Shown piece by piece: positions 1 through 8,368 of a stretch of DNA of 64,000 nucleotides; within the stretch, counting starts at the first letter, position 1, and each line of letters begins with the position of its first letter. This DNA comes from Lysobacter sp. Root494. GTDB lineage: Bacteria > Pseudomonadota > Gammaproteobacteria > Xanthomonadales > Xanthomonadaceae. The position numbers were made by a program, and so were the translations under genes. The notes beneath the pieces are model-generated. The model was given only the letters and a program-made list of their open reading frames with translations, made no database searches and was not told the origin of the DNA. The DNA is taken from assembly GCF_001427225.1 (NCBI RefSeq), contig NZ_LMFH01000005.1, positions 1,229,325 to 1,293,324 on the forward strand, given 5' to 3'.

Positions 1-1
1 C

Positions 2-406
2 CGCTACAGCCAGGGCCTGTCGATCGTGAAGGCATTGAAGGAAGGCATCGCCACCAAGGTCCGCGCCGCCCTCGATGCCACGCTCGAACTTGCACCGAAG
101 CACGCCGAAGCCCACACCGCGATGGCCGTGTACCACGCCGAGATCGTCAACAAGATCGGTGCCCTGATCGGCGGAATGACCTACGGCGCCAAGCCCGCCG
201 AGGCCGAAAAGCACATCAAGGCCGCGCTGAAACTGACCCCGAACTCCCCCATCGCCCACATCGAACACGGCAACGTGCTGATGCTGCTCCATGGCGACAA
301 GAAGGAAGACGAGGCGGCCGCCGCTTACGAGAAGGCGGCGAAGATCAAGCCCGCCGACGCGATGGAAGCGCTGGATGCGGCGTATGCGCGCGAGCAGATC
401 GAATGA
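2..406 (+). CDS. TPR-repeat protein, 3' part (5' end outside window)
   Basis: The reading frame is open from the first bases of the window and ends with TGA at 404-406, so this is the C-terminal ~134 residues of a longer protein. It is Ala/Lys/Glu-rich and helical, with TPR-like spacing (for example AEKHIKAALKLTPNSPIAH and AYEKAAKIKPADAMEAL). TPR proteins are scaffolds and the sequence gives no specific partner. It converges with the epimerase gene on the other strand, whose stop lies at once downstream. An internal GTG at 26 could be mistaken for the start, but the upstream codons continue in the same style. Confidence 0.75.
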   Translation, partial: RYSQGLSIVKALKEGIATKVRAALDATLELAPKHAEAHTAMAVYHAEIVNKIGALIGGMTYGAKPAEAEKHIKAALKLTPNSPIAHIEHGNVLMLLHGDKKEDEAAAAYEKAAKIKPADAMEALDAAYAREQIE

Positions 407-407
407 A

Positions 408-1418
408 TCAGACCGAGTGGTAGGAGCGATACCACCGTACGAATTCGCGCACGCCTTCCTCGACCCCGACCTTGGGGCTGTAGTCGACGGCGGCGATTAG
501 CTCGGAAACATCGGCTTCCGTGTCAGGCACATCGCCCGGCTGCAGGGGAAGCAGCTCCATTTCGGCTTTGCCTCCCAGGCACTCTTCCAGCACCTGGATG
601 TAGCGGAGCAGCTCCACGGGTTGCTCATTGCCGATGTTGAACAGCCGATACGGCGCTACGCCGCTGGTGGCGGGATCCGGACTCTCACCGCTCCACGCAG
701 CGCTCCGCGCGGGCGGCTGGTCCAGCGTGCGGATCACGCCTTCGACGATATCGTCGATGTAGGTGAAACTGCGCTTGTGCTGCCCATGGTTGAACACGCG
801 GATGGGTCGGCCTTCCATGATGGCCTTGGTGAAGAGGAACAAGGCCATGTCCGGCCGGCCCCATGGGCCGTAAACGGTGAAGAAGCGCAGTCCCGTGCTC
901 GGGATGCCATAGAGGTGCGCATAGCTGTGGGCCATCGCCTCATTGGCCTTCTTCGTCGCCGCATACAGCGTGAGTGGATGGTCGGTGCCTTGATGTTCGG
1001 AAAACGGCATCCGCGTATTGGCGCCGTACACCGAACTGGTTGAGGCGAACACCATGTGTTGCACCCCGTGCTGCCGGCACCCTTCGAGAACATGCAGGAA
1101 ACCGGTGACATTGCTGGACACGTACACGTGGGGATTCTCGGCCGCATAGCGCACGCCGGCCTGCGCCGCGAGATGAATCACGCGCGCGGGCTGGTGGGCA
1201 GCGAAAACCTCTTCGACAGCCGCTCGGTCGGCGAGGTCCCCAGTGACGTGCGTGTAGCCGGAATGGCCCTGGAAACGCGCAAGCCGGGCCTGTTTGAGGG
1301 AAACGTCGTAGTAGTCGTTGAGATTGTCGAAGCCGACAACCTCATCTCCGCGCTCGAGCAGGCGCATGGCGACATGGGAGCCGATAAAGCCTGCGGTACC
1401 GGTGACAAGAACTTTCAC
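408..1418 (-). CDS. NAD-dependent UDP-glucuronate 4-epimerase-like protein
   Basis: Extended short-chain dehydrogenase/epimerase of about 336 residues. The N-terminal KVLVTGTAGFIGSH is the GxxGxxG NAD-binding motif, and YAATKKANE supplies the Tyr-x3-Lys catalytic pair. The sequence around the Rossmann loop (FDNLNDYYDVSLKQARL) and HLAAQAGVRY are hallmarks of UDP-glucuronate 4-epimerases of the CapI/LspL type. It would make a galacturonate-type sugar nucleotide for EPS. I chose GTG at 1418 because the Rossmann fold starts directly there; an ATG at 1460 would add 14 residues. It lies downstream of the nucleotide-sugar dehydrogenase on the same strand and probably shares its transcript. Exact substrate (UDP-GlcA or UDP-GlcNAcA) is not decidable from sequence. 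Confidence 0.85.
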   Translation of the reverse strand: MKVLVTGTAGFIGSHVAMRLLERGDEVVGFDNLNDYYDVSLKQARLARFQGHSGYTHVTGDLADRAAVEEVFAAHQPARVIHLAAQAGVRYAAENPHVYVSSNVTGFLHVLEGCRQHGVQHMVFASTSSVYGANTRMPFSEHQGTDHPLTLYAATKKANEAMAHSYAHLYGIPSTGLRFFTVYGPWGRPDMALFLFTKAIMEGRPIRVFNHGQHKRSFTYIDDIVEGVIRTLDQPPARSAAWSGESPDPATSGVAPYRLFNIGNEQPVELLRYIQVLEECLGGKAEMELLPLQPGDVPDTEADVSELIAAVDYSPKVGVEEGVREFVRWYRSYHSV

Positions 1419-1475
1419 TGGATGAAGATCTCTTGCGGACAGAATGTCTGTGACATGCATTTTGACGCAGCCTGA

Positions 1476-2753
1476 TTACAGGCGACCGTCGACCGACTCA
1501 CGCGGCAGCACGTACTTGACGTCGTACACGATCGACTGGGGTTTGCCGAACGCACGGATGCCCTCGGCCCCGAGGCGGCGGAACTGTTCATGCCCCACCG
1601 CCACGATGACCGCGTCGTAACTGCCGGAATCCAGCTGGCCGGTCATGGTCAACCCATACTCGTGCCGCGCTTCCTCCACGTCGACCCACGGGTCGTGCAC
1701 ATCCACCTGCGCGTTGTAGCCGCGCAATGACTTCACCACGTCGATCACCCGCGTGTTGCGCAGGTCCGGACAGTTCTCCTTGAAGGCGAGTCCGAGTATC
1801 AGCACGCGTGCGTTCACCGGGTTGATCGCATTGCGCACCATCAACTTGACTACCTGCTCAGCCACGTAGGCACCCATGCCGTCATTGGTGCGGCGTCCGG
1901 CGAGTATCACGTCTGGGTGGTGCCCTACTTCCTGCGCCTTGTGGGTCAGGTAATACGGATCGACGCCGATGCAGTGCCCGCCCACAAGCCCAGGCCGGAA
2001 CGGGAGGAAGTTCCATTTGGTGCCTGCTGCTTCGAGCACCTCAAGCGTGTCGATCCCAAGCTTGTTGAACAGGATGGCAAGGTCGTTGACCAGTGCGATG
2101 TTGAGGTCACGCTGGGTGTTCTCGATCACCTTGGCGGCTTCGGCTACCTTGATGCAGCTCACCTTGTGGGTGCCGGCCGTGATGATCGACCCGTAGAGGC
2201 GATCCACCGTCTCTGCGACCTGCGGCGTGGAGCCGGAGGTCACCTTGAGGATGCTGGTGACTCGGTGCGCCTTGTCGCCGGGATTGATGCGCTCGGGACT
2301 GTAGCCCGCATAAAAGTCTTCGTTGAACCGCAGTCCGGAGACGCGCTCCAGGATCGGCACGCACACTTCCTCGGTACAGCCGGGATAGACCGTGGACTCG
2401 TAGACGACGATATCGCCCTTCTTGAGCACTCGGCCCAGCGACTCGCTGGCCTTGACCAGTGGAGTCAGGTCAGGGCGCTTGGCGCCATCGATGGGCGTGG
2501 GCACCGTGACGATGTAGACGTTGCACCCACGAATGCCCTCAAGGTCCGCGCTGAACCTCAGGCGCGGGGCTCGAGAGAGCTCCTCCGCCGAAACTTCGAG
2601 CGTGTTGTCCCGTCCGGCCCTGAGCTCTTCGACGCGTGCGGCGTTGATGTCGTAGCCGACCGTGTCGTAGATCTTTCCGAACTCCACCGCCAATGGCAGC
2701 CCGACATAACCCAGGCCGACGATTGCGATACAAACATTGTCCACAGACTGCAT
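1476..2753 (-). CDS. UDP-sugar 6-dehydrogenase, TviB/WbpA type
   Basis: Full-length 425-residue UDP-glucose/GDP-mannose dehydrogenase family member. [14 protein letters not shown] near residues 13-26 is the NAD-binding site, and [12 protein letters not shown] carries the catalytic cysteine at about C261. The [14 protein letters not shown] form is typical of the Vi-polysaccharide TviB/WbpA branch, which oxidises UDP-N-acetylhexosamines to uronic acids, rather than of plain UDP-glucose dehydrogenases. The neighbouring epimerase suggests a two-step route to an (N-acetyl)galacturonic acid donor. Cytoplasmic. Substrate assignment is inference from the motif subtype. Confidence 0.88.
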   Translation of the reverse strand: MQSVDNVCIAIVGLGYVGLPLAVEFGKIYDTVGYDINAARVEELRAGRDNTLEVSAEELSRAPRLRFSADLEGIRGCNVYIVTVPTPIDGAKRPDLTPLVKASESLGRVLKKGDIVVYESTVYPGCTEEVCVPILERVSGLRFNEDFYAGYSPERINPGDKAHRVTSILKVTSGSTPQVAETVDRLYGSIITAGTHKVSCIKVAEAAKVIENTQRDLNIALVNDLAILFNKLGIDTLEVLEAAGTKWNFLPFRPGLVGGHCIGVDPYYLTHKAQEVGHHPDVILAGRRTNDGMGAYVAEQVVKLMVRNAINPVNARVLILGLAFKENCPDLRNTRVIDVVKSLRGYNAQVDVHDPWVDVEEARHEYGLTMTGQLDSGSYDAVIVAVGHEQFRRLGAEGIRAFGKPQSIVYDVKYVLPRESVDGRL

Positions 2754-2824
2754 GTGTTACTCCATTGAAATTCTGTCACGTGGCGACGCGGGCACTGGCG
2801 GCCTGCAGCGCGGACTGATGGTTC

Positions 2825-3985
2825 CTAGGCCAAGGTCCCGGCGTGTTGGTGCAAGGGGACTCGACGCCGTTCCCGCCCCAGCCAGTCGCTCCGCCGTTCA
2901 TGGTCGCGCCTGTCCAGAAACTGCCCGCGGTAGCCGTGCGGGTTCAGCGATTGCCATCGCCACGCATCGCTGCACATCGCATCGATGTCGAGTTCGGCAC
3001 GCCAGCCGAGCAGATGGTTGGCCCGCGAGGGGTCGGCGTATACCGCGGCGACGTCGCCTGGCCTGCGAGCGACGATCTCGAAGGGAATCTCGCAACCGGT
3101 CGCGCGGCGGAAAGACGCCACGAGCTCCAGCACGCTGACGCCGCGTCCCCTGCCGAGATTCACGGTGACGCTCCGTTCGGCGCCTTGCAGGTACTCGATC
3201 GCATCCACATGGGCGCGGGCCAGATCCATCACGTGGATGTAGTCGCGTACCCCGGTGCCGTCAGGAGTGGGGTAATCGCCGCCAAAAATGCGCAGGCGCT
3301 TGAGGCGCCCGCTGGCGACCTGGCTCACGTATGGCATGAGGTTGTTGGGAACGGCGGATGGATCCTCACCGATCAGGCCGGAGGGATGCGCGCCCACGGG
3401 ATTGAAGTAGCGCAGGTTGGCCACCTTGAACGAAGGCTCGGCCACGCATACGTCGCCGAGCACCTGTTCGACCATCAGCTTGGTGCGGCCGTACGGGTTG
3501 GTGACTTCCAGGCGTGCGTCTTCGTCGACCGGTAAGCGCTCGGGATCGCCATAGACCGTGGCCGAGGAGCTGAAGACAAGGCGGGATATGCCAGCTTCAC
3601 GCATTTCCTGCAGCAGCGCGATCGTGCCTCCCACGTTGTTGTCGAAATAGTCCAGCGGCTTTTCGCAGGACTCGCCGACCGCCTTGAGCGCGGCGAAGTG
3701 GATCACTGCGTCGAAGCGTTCCGACGAGAACAACTTCGACAGGGCCGCACGATCGCGTATGTCGAGGCACCTGAAGTCGATCGGGCGTCGCGTCAGTTGC
3801 TCCAGCCGGGTGATTACCTTCGCCGAGGAGTTCGACAGGTTGTCGGCGATCACCACGCGGTAACCCCGCTCGGCCAGCACGACGCATGTGTGGCTGCCGA
3901 TGTAGCCGGCACCACCGCATACCACTATGGACGGCGCTTCCTGCGAACAGGCCGCCTCCGAACGCCTACGCAACTGCGGATGCAT
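2825..3985 (-). CDS. galE: UDP-glucose 4-epimerase
   Basis: The 386-residue protein has GGAGYIGSH near residues 24-32, FSSSATVYGD and the NPYGRTKLM Tyr-x3-Lys motif near residue 185, all characteristic of GalE. The C-terminal part (GTGVRDYIHVMDLARAH and PGDVAAVYADPSRA) is equally typical. It interconverts UDP-Glc and UDP-Gal (or the N-acetyl forms) for the EPS pathway. An N-terminal extension of about 18 residues precedes the Rossmann fold, so the true start could be later. It is the first gene of the minus-strand sugar-nucleotide group and is divergent from the export operon beginning at 4103. Confidence 0.92.
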   Translation of the reverse strand: MHPQLRRRSEAACSQEAPSIVVCGGAGYIGSHTCVVLAERGYRVVIADNLSNSSAKVITRLEQLTRRPIDFRCLDIRDRAALSKLFSSERFDAVIHFAALKAVGESCEKPLDYFDNNVGGTIALLQEMREAGISRLVFSSSATVYGDPERLPVDEDARLEVTNPYGRTKLMVEQVLGDVCVAEPSFKVANLRYFNPVGAHPSGLIGEDPSAVPNNLMPYVSQVASGRLKRLRIFGGDYPTPDGTGVRDYIHVMDLARAHVDAIEYLQGAERSVTVNLGRGRGVSVLELVASFRRATGCEIPFEIVARRPGDVAAVYADPSRANHLLGWRAELDIDAMCSDAWRWQSLNPHGYRGQFLDRRDHERRSDWLGRERRRVPLHQHAGTLA

Positions 3986-3999
3986 CTGGATCCCCCTTG

Positions 4000-4018
4000 T
4001 CGATCTTGCTTAACGCAA
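4000..4018. promoter_or_regulatory. Shared 19-bp motif, copy 1 (divergent EPS promoter region)
   Basis: The sequence TCGATCTTGCTTAACGCAA lies between galE (minus, start 3985) and the Wza-like gene (plus, start 4103). It recurs with two differences at 21438-21456, again in a divergent gap of the same EPS locus and in the same orientation. This copy contains an inverted repeat CTTGC-TTAAC-GCAAG. An operator or promoter element common to EPS operons is the simplest reading, but no known regulator site is recognised. Confidence 0.4.
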
Positions 4019-4102
4019 GACAGGCACGAAACCGGCACCGCACCGCGATGGCCGGATTGCTGTCGTGATGGCGTTCTCTCGGGCAACAGGGAGATCACGT
4101 TC

Positions 4103-4729
4103 ATGCGTCCTATCCGGTTTCTTTTAACGGCCGGCCTCGCGCTGCTACTCGCAGCCTGCGCGTCCATGGGGAACAACACGGCATCTGTCGAAGCGCCGCC
4201 CCCCGATACGGGAGCTTCGGTAAGCGCGTATCGCATCGGGGTGGACGACATCGTCCAGGTCACCGTGTGGCGCAATCCCGAACTGGGCATCACGGTGCCG
4301 GTCCGGCCCGACGGCATGATCTCGGTGCCACTCGTGGGCGACGTTCGCGCGGGTGGACGCACGCCGGACGAGGTTGCCCAGGACATCCAGGCCAAACTGG
4401 CCGACTACGTTCGCGATCCGCAAGTTGCGGTCATCCTCAACGACCTGCGCAGCCATGAATACCTGTCGCGGATTCGGGTCACCGGTGCGGTCAGACAACC
4501 CATTTCGATTCCGCACCGGCAAGGCATGACGGTGCTGGATGCCGTCCTTGCAGCCGGCGGCGTGACCGAGTTTGCGGCACCGGGCCGCGCTGGCCTGTAT
4601 CGCAAGGACGGCGACAGCACACGTACCTATCGGGTGCAGCTTGACCGCATCCTCGACAAGGGCGACCTCACCACCAACTACCAGGTATCTCCCGGCGATG
4701 TGATCACCGTGCCGGAACGGGTGCTATGA
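4103..4729 (+). CDS. Polysaccharide export lipoprotein (Wza/EpsE-like)
   Basis: A 208-residue lipoprotein. A signal peptide ends in LLLAAC with the lipidated Cys at position 19, followed by a Poly_export domain (YRIGVDDIVQVTVWRNPEL, PVRPDGMISVPLVGDV) at about residues 41-115 and an SLBB-like segment (RIRVTGAVRQPISIP). These proteins form the outer-membrane secretion channel for EPS. The short length matches export proteins of exosortase-A-type EPS clusters better than the ~380-residue Wza. Its stop overlaps the start of the Wzz-like gene (ATGA), so the two are translationally coupled and begin the export operon. I chose ATG 4103 because the signal peptide starts there, although the frame is open further upstream. 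Confidence 0.9.
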   Translation: MRPIRFLLTAGLALLLAACASMGNNTASVEAPPPDTGASVSAYRIGVDDIVQVTVWRNPELGITVPVRPDGMISVPLVGDVRAGGRTPDEVAQDIQAKLADYVRDPQVAVILNDLRSHEYLSRIRVTGAVRQPISIPHRQGMTVLDAVLAAGGVTEFAAPGRAGLYRKDGDSTRTYRVQLDRILDKGDLTTNYQVSPGDVITVPERVL

Positions 4730-6297
4730 GCATGAATCTTCCGCTCAAATGGCAGGGCGGCGACCAGGCCTCCCCGCTTGCCCACGTCATTCCGGTCGTC
4801 ATCGAGGAGGGCCGCAGGCGCACCACGTTCCTGATAGGGATATTTGCCGGTATCGCATTGGCCGCACTGGCCATCGGCATGGTGTTGCCGCAGAAATACA
4901 CGTCGAGGACGGTGATCTTCGTCGAGGACAGCAACATCATCGGCCCGTTGATGGAAGGACGCGCGGTTCCCACTGGAGTGAACAACCGTGCTGCCATCAC
5001 GCGGCAGGTCGCCTTCAGCTCCCGGGTCATGCAGGAGATCCTCACGGTCGGCGGCTGGATGGAAAAGTCGCCTTCGAAGATCAAGCAGGCGGACCTGGTC
5101 GAGGACATCATCTCGCAGACCCGGGTCACCAATCCTGGTGAACACCTGATCCAGATCACCTATACGGACTCGGACCCGCGTCGCGCCTACCGGGTGACCA
5201 AACGGTTCGCGGACATGGTCATCAGCGAAAGCCTGGCTACGAAGGAACGCGAAAGCCGGGAAGCATTCGAGTTCATCGACTCCCAGGTCCGCCAGTACCA
5301 CGGCAAGCTCACCGATGCCGAGGACAAGCTGGAGCAATACCGCCGGACCAATCCGGACGCACGGACCGGAGTCGAGGCGGACGTCAACGCGCGCATCGGC
5401 GAACTGCGCCGGCAAGTAGAGACGGCCCGCATGGAACTCGGCGACCAGCTCTCGCAGGAAGAAGCGCTGCAGGCGCAACTGTCGGATGAAAACCAGGTAG
5501 TACGCATACAAAGCCACACCGGGCAGCTGTTCGCGCGGTTGGCAGGACTGGAAGCCGAGCGCGACCGCCTGCTGGTGTCGTTTACCGAACGCCATCCTGA
5601 TGTAGTGCGCGTGCAGCATCAGATCGCCGACGTGCAGGACGAACTTCGCCGCGACGAGACTCTCGTTCACGCACCTGCATCGACGACCTCCGGGGAGGTC
5701 GGTGAAAGCGCGGCGATGAACCCGCTTTACGGCGAGCTGCGCAGCCGCCTTGCTGAAACCCGAAGCCGCACCGCGGCCGTCCGCGCACGCATCCGCTCGG
5801 GCCAGGCGCTACTGGACCAGGAACTGGGGCGCAGCCGCTGGATTGCCTCGTCCGAAAGCAGGATCGCCGAACTCACGCGCGACTACGAAGTGAATCGCGA
5901 CCTGTACCAGGACCTTCTGCGCCGGCGCGAAAACGCGCGCGTGTCGATGAACCTGGATGCCGAATCGCGAGGCCTGAGTTTCCGCATCGAAGAGCCAGCG
6001 TCCATTCCCGTGCAGGCCAGCGGCGTGCGCCTGATGCATGTCGCCGCAGGCGGGCTGGGGCTTGCCCTGTTCGCCCCGATGGGACTTCTGTTCGCCTTCG
6101 TGAAGCTCGATCCGCGCGTGCGCTCCGCAAGGCAATTCGAAGGCAATGCCAATTTTCCGTTGCTGACCGTCGTGCCGACCTACGCCACGCGGCGAGACCG
6201 ACAGCTGCGGACCGGTCGCCTCATGCTTGGCGCCGGGCTGTGCGCCACCGTGTTCGCGATCTACGGCGCCGTCTATCTGTTCAAGCTCGCGACCTGA
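4726..6297 (+). CDS. Wzz/GumC-type polysaccharide co-polymerase (chain-length determinant)
   Basis: The 523-residue protein has a membrane segment at about residues 35-57, a long periplasmic coiled-coil region rich in Glu/Arg/Gln (about 170-410), and a second membrane segment at about 428-452. A further hydrophobic stretch at the extreme C-terminus (LMLGAGLCATVFAIYGAVYL) is unusual for the plain two-helix topology. It has no fused kinase domain, and the separate ATPase-like protein is encoded next. It sets EPS chain length and links the inner-membrane assembly to the exporter. It overlaps the Wza-like gene by 4 nt. Confidence 0.88.
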   Translation: MSMNLPLKWQGGDQASPLAHVIPVVIEEGRRRTTFLIGIFAGIALAALAIGMVLPQKYTSRTVIFVEDSNIIGPLMEGRAVPTGVNNRAAITRQVAFSSRVMQEILTVGGWMEKSPSKIKQADLVEDIISQTRVTNPGEHLIQITYTDSDPRRAYRVTKRFADMVISESLATKERESREAFEFIDSQVRQYHGKLTDAEDKLEQYRRTNPDARTGVEADVNARIGELRRQVETARMELGDQLSQEEALQAQLSDENQVVRIQSHTGQLFARLAGLEAERDRLLVSFTERHPDVVRVQHQIADVQDELRRDETLVHAPASTTSGEVGESAAMNPLYGELRSRLAETRSRTAAVRARIRSGQALLDQELGRSRWIASSESRIAELTRDYEVNRDLYQDLLRRRENARVSMNLDAESRGLSFRIEEPASIPVQASGVRLMHVAAGGLGLALFAPMGLLFAFVKLDPRVRSARQFEGNANFPLLTVVPTYATRRDRQLRTGRLMLGAGLCATVFAIYGAVYLFKLAT

Positions 6298-6329
6298 AAT
6301 CGCGCGCCAACAACTCTCCGGGACTGGAT

Positions 6330-7052
6330 ATGAACGCACAGGCCACCGCCCTACTTCGCGAGTCCGCGCGCGCGCTTGCGCGAGTGAGCGAGCCCAATCC
6401 GCTGCCGCCCGCGAAACTGGAAGAGCGGCGGATCATCCATCCCAACGAATCCGTGCGTGAACAGGCCAATGCGTTCCGTGAACTGCGGACATGCCTGCTT
6501 GGCCTGGGCGGCGGGAAAAACTTCATCACCCTGGTGGCCCCTGTAAGCGAGGGGTGCGGCGGCAGTTTTGTCGCGCGAAATCTCGCCGCGGCATTCGCTT
6601 TCGACGATGCGAAATCCGCGCTTCTTGTCGACTGCGACGCTCGCAAACCCTCACAGGAACAGGCATTCGGTATCGAAGCCACTCTGGGTGGGCTGGTCGA
6701 TTACCTGCGCGACGACAGCGTCGACATTCCCCAGGTGCTTTACCGCACCGGCATTCCGAGATTGCGGCTGATTCCCAGTGGCGAGCGCCGTGAAGTGACC
6801 GGTGAGATATTCGCGTCGCAGCGCATGCACGCAATGGTCCGGTCGATGCAGGAGCGCTACCACGATCGTTATCTGATTCTCGACGCGCCAGCGGTGCTTG
6901 AGTCACCTGACGCTCGCATGCTCGCCGATCTCGCCGACCTGGTCGTTCTCGTCGCCGGTTACGGGCGCGTGACCATGGATGCCATCGAAAGAGCCGTCGC
7001 CAGCTTCGATCCGTCCCGGATGGCGGGCGTCGTGCTGAACAAGCGCCCGTGA
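6330..7052 (+). CDS. CpsD/CapB-family BY-kinase-like protein with degenerate Walker A
   Basis: The 240-residue protein is related to the cytoplasmic ATPase of bacterial tyrosine kinases. The Walker A' (ALLVDCDARKPS, Asp101 and Asp103) and Walker B (YLILDAPA) are present. The P-loop, however, reads APVSEGCGGSFVARN (about residues 70-84), lacking the GK[ST] lysine, and there is no tyrosine-rich C-terminal tail. It may therefore be a pseudo-kinase that regulates the Wzz-like partner encoded just upstream. Start ATG 6330 fits; the frame is open upstream but overlaps the wzz-like gene. The next gene starts within or just after its stop. Confidence 0.8.
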   Translation: MNAQATALLRESARALARVSEPNPLPPAKLEERRIIHPNESVREQANAFRELRTCLLGLGGGKNFITLVAPVSEGCGGSFVARNLAAAFAFDDAKSALLVDCDARKPSQEQAFGIEATLGGLVDYLRDDSVDIPQVLYRTGIPRLRLIPSGERREVTGEIFASQRMHAMVRSMQERYHDRYLILDAPAVLESPDARMLADLADLVVLVAGYGRVTMDAIERAVASFDPSRMAGVVLNKRP

Positions 7053-7072
7053 GCGCAACGGGGAGCGCCCGG

Positions 7073-8368
7073 ATGAAACACAAGAGAGCTTCGCTGGCCG
7101 CATTGGCCGCGGCGATGGCGTTCGCAGGACACGATGCGGTGGCCGCGCGCCTGGAGTACACGCTCGACCTGGGCGTCGGGCGAAACGACAACCTGAACTT
7201 CAGCCCCGACGACCCGCGGGAGGACACCATCTATCGGCCTGGCGTGGGTTTTTCGCTGACCGAAGACAGCGAGAAGGTGTACGCCAATGTCGCGGGACGC
7301 GTCGAGTACCGCCACTACGTGGACGGTACTTATGACAATGGCGTGGACGGCGAAGTGTCAGGGCGTGTGGATTGGCACGCGATTCCCCATCGACTGACGT
7401 TCACCGTCGAAGACACGCTGGGACTGGAAGCCATCGACACGCTGGAGGCCGACAGCCCGGACAACCGGCAGCAGGTGAACGTGTTTTCCGCCGGGCCCAA
7501 CCTTTCCTTTCGCGTCGGCGAAGCGATGGATGGCGAGGTCGAGTTGCGCTACGTGGATACCGAAGCCGAAGTTACGGACGAATTCAACTCGAGCCGTATC
7601 GACTTGGCGATGCGGACCATCCGGCGGATCGACGCCGCGAGCAGTCTGGCGTTCAACCTCCGCGGCCAGACCGTCGACTTCGACGATGAAGAGACTGGTC
7701 GCAACTACCGGCGCGCGGACCTGTTCGCCCGTTACGAGCGGCACCTGAGGCGCTTTGACCTGGCGTTGGATGCCGGATATTCCGCCATCGACTACAGCCG
7801 CGGAACGGGCAACCGTTCCGAACCGCTCCTGCGAGGCGAGATCACCTGGAACCCCACGGAGACCCACCGCTTCAGCATTGGCCTGGCGCAGCAATTCTCC
7901 GATGCGGCCACCGAAGCGATGGAACAGCTCGATGACGGAGTCGCCGCCCCTGGCAGCATCCTCACGGGCGACACCGTCATCAATGCATCGCCCTTCAAGG
8001 AGCGCCGGGCGACGCTCGACTACACGTACACCTCGACGCGGTTTTCCGTGGCCATGGAGTCTTACGCCCACCGGCTGGATTACGTCGAATCCGACGAGTT
8101 CGACCAGACCGGTCGAGGCGCGCGAGCTACGTTGCTGTGGATGCTCACCCCCCGCCTGGTGGCCGGCGCATTCGCGGGCGCCGACTTCGTGCGCTACTCG
8201 CAACTCGAGCGGGAAGACAGGTTCCACCGCTATGGCGTGAACCTCAATCGCGATTTCACTCCGCATTGGTCGGCCCGCGTCGAGTTGTCGCGTATCGAGC
8301 GCGAAACGATGCCCGGCCCCGATGCGGAGCAGAACAGCCTTTTCCTGGTGATCAGGTACACGCGCTGA
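7073..8368 (+). CDS. Outer-membrane beta-barrel protein of EPS export operon
   Basis: The 431-residue protein has an N-terminal signal peptide (about 25 residues, ending GHDAVAA), followed by alternating amphipathic strands full of Arg/Tyr/Asp and ending in LFLVIRYTR, a typical outer-membrane C-terminus. LDLGVGRNDNLNFSPDD near the mature N-terminus resembles the beta-barrel proteins (TIGR03016-like) that accompany exosortase-associated EPS operons. It could help EPS leave the cell or anchor it to the outer membrane. Start ATG 7073 is chosen for the signal peptide. Its TGA overlaps the start of the next gene. Confidence 0.75.
   Translation: MKHKRASLAALAAAMAFAGHDAVAARLEYTLDLGVGRNDNLNFSPDDPREDTIYRPGVGFSLTEDSEKVYANVAGRVEYRHYVDGTYDNGVDGEVSGRVDWHAIPHRLTFTVEDTLGLEAIDTLEADSPDNRQQVNVFSAGPNLSFRVGEAMDGEVELRYVDTEAEVTDEFNSSRIDLAMRTIRRIDAASSLAFNLRGQTVDFDDEETGRNYRRADLFARYERHLRRFDLALDAGYSAIDYSRGTGNRSEPLLRGEITWNPTETHRFSIGLAQQFSDAATEAMEQLDDGVAAPGSILTGDTVINASPFKERRATLDYTYTSTRFSVAMESYAHRLDYVESDEFDQTGRGARATLLWMLTPRLVAGAFAGADFVRYSQLEREDRFHRYGVNLNRDFTPHWSARVELSRIERETMPGPDAEQNSLFLVIRYTR

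Noticed and set aside
621-1043. Long antisense frames opposite the epimerase and many other EPS genes
   Set aside because: High GC gives long open frames on the other strand; their composition is not protein-like and they lie wholly within well-supported genes.
4023-4036. Possible sigma-54 promoter before the Wza-like gene
   Set aside because: GG and GC doublets have the right 10-nt spacing and GGCACG is present, but the -12 part is CGGC rather than TTGC, so the match is too weak to list.
8137-8367. Upstream extension of the first lyase gene
   Set aside because: The frame is open but overlaps the beta-barrel gene; a start at 8368, right at its stop, gives a normal signal region.
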